A stretch of 60,680 nt of DNA from Oscillospiraceae bacterium (GTDB taxonomy: Bacteria; Bacillota; Clostridia; Oscillospirales; Ruminococcaceae). Positions 58,088 through 60,680 of this stretch are shown piece by piece; within the stretch, counting starts at the first letter, position 1; every line of letters starts with the position of its first letter. The notes beneath the pieces were generated by a model that saw only the letters and a list, made by a program, of their open reading frames with translations, was not told the DNA's origin and made no database searches. A program made the translations under genes and the position numbers. The stretch is from positions 1 to 60,680 of the forward strand of contig JAQXGE010000026.1 in the NCBI GenBank assembly GCA_029006135.1, given 5' to 3'.

Positions 58088-58138
58088 ACCTGCAATGCCC
58101 GGCGATAACGTTTTCCGCCGGGGCGAAAGGAGCGAAAA

Positions 58139-59197
58139 GTGGGAAAAATCAAGGAGTTTCTCAAGAAGAAAGACATCATCATTTCCGCACAGCGCTACGG
58201 AATCGACGCAATGGGCGCCATGGCGCAGGGACTGTTTGCGAGCCTGCTCATCGGCACCATCATCAAGACCCTCGGCGAACAGCTCGGGGTGGCCTTCCTG
58301 GTGGACGCGGGCGTGTTTGCCCAGAGCATGGCCGGTCCCGCGATGGCCGCGTCCATCGGCTATGCCCTGCATACGCCGCCGCTGGTCCTGTTCAGTCTGA
58401 TTGCCGTTGGCAGTGCTGCCAACTCCTTAGGCGGTGCAGGCGGCCCTCTGGCCGTCTATTTTGTCGCCATCATTGCGGCGGAGTGCGGCAAGCTCGTCAG
58501 CAAGGAAACCAAAGTGGACATCATCGTGACCCCTGCCGTCACCATTCTGGTCGGCGTTGGCCTGAGCGTCCTGTGCGCCCCGGCCATCGGCGCGGCGGCC
58601 AGTGCGGTCGGCAGTGTCATCATGTGGGCTACCGAACTTCAGCCGTTCCTGATGGGTATTGTCGTGTCGGTCCTCGTCGGCATTGCGCTGACGCTGCCCA
58701 TCTCGAGCGCTGCCATCTGCGCGGCGCTGAGTCTGACCGGGCTGGCCGGCGGTGCCGCCGTTGCGGGCTGCTGCGCACAGATGGTCGGATTTGCCGTCAT
58801 GAGCTTTAAGGAAAACGGCGTGGGCGGCTTAGTCAGCCAGGGCATCGGCACCAGTATGCTCCAGATGCCCAACATTCTTAAAAAGCCCCGCATCTGGCTG
58901 CCGCCCATCATCGCGTCCGCCATCACGGGACCTCTGGCTACCTGCGTGTTCAAACTGCAGATGAACGGCCCCGCCGTCTCCTCCGGCATGGGCACCTGCG
59001 GTCTTGTCGGTCAGATCGGTGTTTACACCGGCTGGCTCAATGACGTTGCCGCCGGCACCAAAGCCGCCATTACCGCCTTTGACTGGGTTGGGCTGGTGCT
59101 GATCAGCTTTGTCCTGCCCGCCGTCATCTGCGCCGTGCTGGGCGCCTGGTTCCGCCGCAAAGGCTGGATCGAGGATGGCGACCTCAAACTGAATTAA
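58139..59197 (+). CDS. PTS_EIIC_2-family permease, stand-alone
   Basis: A 352-residue polytopic membrane protein. ALHTPPLVLFSLIAVGSAANSLGGAGGPL is the Gly-rich loop region (core AANSLGGAGGPL near residue 98), and GTSMLQMPNILKKP near 240 and MGTCGLVGQIGVYTGW near 282 match the PTS_EIIC_2 family. No IIA or IIB domains are fused or adjacent, so phosphotransfer coupling is unproven; some family members are stand-alone transporters of unknown substrate. The start is a GTG at 58139 after GAAAGGAGCGAAAA. Monocistronic. Confidence 0.82.
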   Translation: MGKIKEFLKKKDIIISAQRYGIDAMGAMAQGLFASLLIGTIIKTLGEQLGVAFLVDAGVFAQSMAGPAMAASIGYALHTPPLVLFSLIAVGSAANSLGGAGGPLAVYFVAIIAAECGKLVSKETKVDIIVTPAVTILVGVGLSVLCAPAIGAAASAVGSVIMWATELQPFLMGIVVSVLVGIALTLPISSAAICAALSLTGLAGGAAVAGCCAQMVGFAVMSFKENGVGGLVSQGIGTSMLQMPNILKKPRIWLPPIIASAITGPLATCVFKLQMNGPAVSSGMGTCGLVGQIGVYTGWLNDVAAGTKAAITAFDWVGLVLISFVLPAVICAVLGAWFRRKGWIEDGDLKLN

Positions 59198-59207
59198 ACC
59201 TATTGCA

Positions 59208-59249
59208 TAACGCCCCTGCTTACCTTTATGGCAAGCAGGGGCGTTTTTG
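59208..59249 (+). terminator. Terminator of the PTS IIC gene
   Basis: AACGCCCCTGCTT, 11-nt loop, AAGCAGGGGCGTT, then TTTGG. Confidence 0.85.
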
Positions 59250-59251
59250 GT

Positions 59252-59611
59252 TTATTCATCCGGCCGGAACGGGACAGGTTCTTCGGCGTTCAGCCGGTAT
59301 CCGATGCGGTAAACCGTCTCCAGCGTTTCTCCAAGCCCCAGTTTGCGGCGCAGGCGGCTGATATGCACATCCACGGTGCGGCTGTTGCCCTCATACTCAT
59401 ACCCCCACCCCGCGCGAAGAATCTGCGCACGGGTCAGTACCCTGCCGCGGTTTGCGATTAGCACTTTGAGCAGTGCAAACTCATGTGGGGTCAGCTCAAC
59501 CTCCGTGCCGCTGCGGAACACGGTTTTGGCATCAAGATTCACGCACAGTTCCCCAAGGCGCACCACCCCGGTACCGCCCTGTTTTTTATGTTCAGCCGCC
59601 ATTCCCTGCAT
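59252..59611 (-). CDS. Stand-alone OmpR-type winged-helix DNA-binding protein (no receiver)
   Basis: A 119-residue protein consisting almost entirely of a Trans_reg_C winged helix: VRLGELCVNLDAKTVF near residue 17, VELTPHEFALLKVLIANRGR near 38 (split at LKVLIAN), LTRAQILRAGWG, and the recognition helix region SRTVDVHISRLRRKLG near 77. The 110-residue receiver that precedes this domain in response regulators is missing, so activity cannot depend on phosphorylation in the usual way. The start follows GGGGGAGGGAA. It diverges from an XRE regulator, with shared operator-like sites between. Confidence 0.88.
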   Translation of the reverse strand: MQGMAAEHKKQGGTGVVRLGELCVNLDAKTVFRSGTEVELTPHEFALLKVLIANRGRVLTRAQILRAGWGYEYEGNSRTVDVHISRLRRKLGLGETLETVYRIGYRLNAEEPVPFRPDE

Positions 59612-59643
59612 TTCCCTCCCCCTTTTGGGACGATATTTTCTCC

Positions 59644-59672
59644 ATTTTAGCGCAAAATCCGCTACAATTCAA
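59644..59672 (-). promoter_or_regulatory. Promoter of the winged-helix gene
   Basis: Minus strand TTGAAT (59672-59667), 17-bp spacer, TAAAAT (59649-59644). The TAGCGG/CCGCTA sites fall in its spacer and -35. Confidence 0.75.
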
Positions 59673-59690
59673 TAGCGGATAGTCCGCTAT
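59659..59690. promoter_or_regulatory. Operator-like array of TAGCGG/CCGCTA sites
   Basis: CCGCTA (59659-59664), then the perfect palindrome ATAGCGGA-TAG-TCCGCTAT (59672-59690). Three core half-sites lie within 31 bp, and a degenerate TAGCGC at 59648-59653. They overlap the winged-helix promoter and lie just before the TACACT (59693-59698) of the XRE gene, suggesting binding by the XRE protein or the winged-helix protein. Confidence 0.7.
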
Positions 59691-59748
59691 GCTACACTTT
59701 TACAAATGAAACAGCGGGGCGTTGCCCCGCGAGGGGAGAGAGTGTTCC

Positions 59749-59982
59749 ATGCTGTACCGCCGCATCCGCGATTTGCGGGAGGACCATGATTTGACCCAGA
59801 CCGAGTTGGGGCAGATACTTTCCTGCAGTCAGCGGGTATACAGCAATTATGAGCGCGGCGAGCTGGACATCCCCACAGAAATTCTCTGCAAGCTGGCGCG
59901 ATATTACGGGGTCACGACGGATTATATTTTGAATTTGTCGGACATTATGTGGCCCTATGAAACGCCTTCCGGGCAAAAGTAA
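59749..59982 (+). CDS. XRE-family (Cro/CI-type) helix-turn-helix regulator
   Basis: A 77-residue single-domain HTH_3 protein. RIRDLREDHDLTQTELGQIL near residue 5 forms the first helices, SQRVYSNYERGELDIPTEIL the recognition helix and after, and the last residues LARYYGVTTDYILN complete the fold. The start at 59749 follows GAGGGGAGAGAGTG. It diverges from the receiver-less winged-helix gene across the palindromic array, so autoregulation plus control of that gene is likely. A TACACT box at 59693-59698 is a possible -10; its -35 is unclear. Confidence 0.88.
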   Translation: MLYRRIRDLREDHDLTQTELGQILSCSQRVYSNYERGELDIPTEILCKLARYYGVTTDYILNLSDIMWPYETPSGQK

Positions 59983-59990
59983 TCCGGACG

Positions 59991-60024
59991 CAGCGGGAGT
60001 TGCCTACTGCCGCGCCCGGTTTTT
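59991..60024. terminator. Possible terminator between the XRE and aminotransferase genes
   Basis: CCGG...GCAGCGG pairs imperfectly with CCGCGCCCGG, followed on the plus strand by TTTTTTG. Confidence 0.5.
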
Positions 60025-60052
60025 TGTATGTATTCGCTCAGCAAATCATTTT

Positions 60053-60680
60053 TCAGTGAATCATCCCGCTGGCGGCAATGGCGTCAACCGCCTCGGTGAT
60101 TTTTTCGACCGGAAGGGTCAGCGCAAAGCGGACATACCCCTCGCCCGATGGGCCGAAACTTGAGCCGGGGGTGCAGATAACGCCGGCCTTCTCAATCAGT
60201 TCCATGCAGAAATCCATGCTGTTCGTGTAACCCGCCGGGAGAGGAGCCCAGACGAACATTGAACCGTGGCTGTCCGGCACGTCCCAGCCTTTTGCGCGCA
60301 GGTCTCCGCACAGCGCATCGCGGCGGCGCTGATACTCGGCGCACTGCGCCTTTACAGGCTCAAGCGGGCCGGTGAGGGCGGCCACAGCCGCTTTCTGGAC
60401 CGGGATGAACATACCGAAATCAATCTGGCTGCGCAGTTTTTTGCACGCCGCAATCACATCGGGACGGCCCACCAAAAAGCTGATGCGCGCGCCCGTGACA
60501 TTGAAACTCTTGCTCAGTGAGAAGAACTCCACTGCGCAGCGTTCCGCACCGGGAATATTGAAAATGCTGTGTCCCTGCGCACCGTCAAAGATAATATCGC
60601 TGTAGGCATTGTCATGGACGAGCAGAACGTCATATTCATTGCAGAAATCCACGATTTCACGGTAAACTTCCGGCGTGCCG
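60053..60680 (-). CDS. Class I/II aminotransferase (LL-DAP aminotransferase-like), N-terminus cut by window
   Basis: The visible 209 C-terminal residues of a fold-type I PLP enzyme; the frame runs off the window end. HDNAYSDIIFDG holds the conserved Asp/Tyr of the PLP site, and FFSLSKSFNVTGARISFLVG carries the Schiff-base Lys (SLSKS). YVRFALTLP near the end carries the conserved Arg. The segment SQIDFGMFIPVQKAAVAAL resembles LL-diaminopimelate aminotransferase, which would supply lysine and peptidoglycan precursors, but alanine or aspartate aminotransferases of the same class are possible. Confidence 0.85.
   Translation of the reverse strand, partial: GTPEVYREIVDFCNEYDVLLVHDNAYSDIIFDGAQGHSIFNIPGAERCAVEFFSLSKSFNVTGARISFLVGRPDVIAACKKLRSQIDFGMFIPVQKAAVAALTGPLEPVKAQCAEYQRRRDALCGDLRAKGWDVPDSHGSMFVWAPLPAGYTNSMDFCMELIEKAGVICTPGSSFGPSGEGYVRFALTLPVEKITEAVDAIAASGMIH

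Overview
The window looks like a chromosomal segment of a gut Firmicute, most likely a Clostridia member of the Ruminococcaceae/Oscillospiraceae (Faecalibacterium/Gemmiger/Subdoligranulum type). This is inference. It rests on the GC-rich coding sequence with strong AGGAGG ribosome binding sites, sigma-A promoters of the TTGACA-N17-TATAAT type, two T-box leaders, two TPP riboswitches, Firmicute families (DUF1292, ThiW, CytX, DUF815 ATPase, BioY), pectin-sugar catabolism, and palindrome-rich intergenic repeats. No phage, insertion sequence, CRISPR array, plasmid or replication-origin genes were seen.

Layout. 1-2.6 kb: 3' end of a PfkB sugar kinase (probably KdgK), bioY, and ruvX-uppS. 2.6-5.0 kb: a lipoprotein cyclophilin, a DUF1292 protein, a probable 6S RNA and a redoxin-fold protein without the usual cysteine motif. 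5.0-5.57 kb: palindromic intergenic repeats. 5.57-11.0 kb: ilvB-ilvN-ilvC-ilvD on the minus strand behind a T-box leader whose specifier reads most simply as a leucine codon. 11.1-13.7 kb: a DUF815 AAA ATPase and ilvA, the latter with a possible attenuator. 13.9-15.7 kb: kduI-kduD behind twin TTGTATACAA-like operators. 15.9-18.0 kb: cstA, unusually behind a second T-box. 18.3-24.1 kb: an aldose epimerase, uxaB-uxaA (minus) and uxaC (plus). With KduI, KduD and KdgK these form a pectin/galacturonate route to 2-keto-3-deoxygluconate and KDPG.

24.2-31.8 kb (minus): YbaK-family deacylase, DUF5662 protein, a polytopic membrane protein, a beta-CASP metallo-hydrolase, a GH25-Big2-nucleotidase-like fusion, and TcdA. 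32.0-34.9 kb: tRNA-Lys(UUU), a polar amino-acid ABC importer, and an orphan promoter-terminator unit that may be a small RNA or leader. 34.9-36.8 kb (plus): Lrp/AsnC regulator, zinc-ribbon membrane protein, GT2 glycosyltransferase. 36.9-45.1 kb (minus): a six-gene envelope-glycan operon with a LegB-like dehydratase, a DUF2142 protein, and a duplicated pair of (polytopic GT-C-like protein + small membrane-anchored partner). 45.4-47.2 kb: a KdpDE-like two-component pair with a shortened sensor.

47.2-52.0 kb: thiamine salvage, with thiW-thiM and thiE-thiD-cytX diverging from back-to-back TPP riboswitches. 52-60.7 kb: a small unknown protein, a NdpA-type nucleoid protein, a large membrane protein of unknown function, a ricin-lectin protein, a methylglyoxal-synthase homologue lacking catalytic residues, a DJ-1/PfpI protein, a Tic20/DUF4870-like membrane protein, a PTS_EIIC_2 permease, a receiver-less winged-helix protein diverging from an XRE regulator over shared palindromic sites, and the 3' part of an aminotransferase.

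Most transcription units have readable sigma-A promoters with 17-bp spacers and strong intrinsic terminators, many of them shared between convergent genes. The most unusual items are the T-box on cstA, the duplicated GT-C-like/partner cassette, the active-site-altered methylglyoxal synthase, the GH25-nucleotidase fusion, the orphan small RNA/leader at 34.6 kb, and the XRE/winged-helix operator array.
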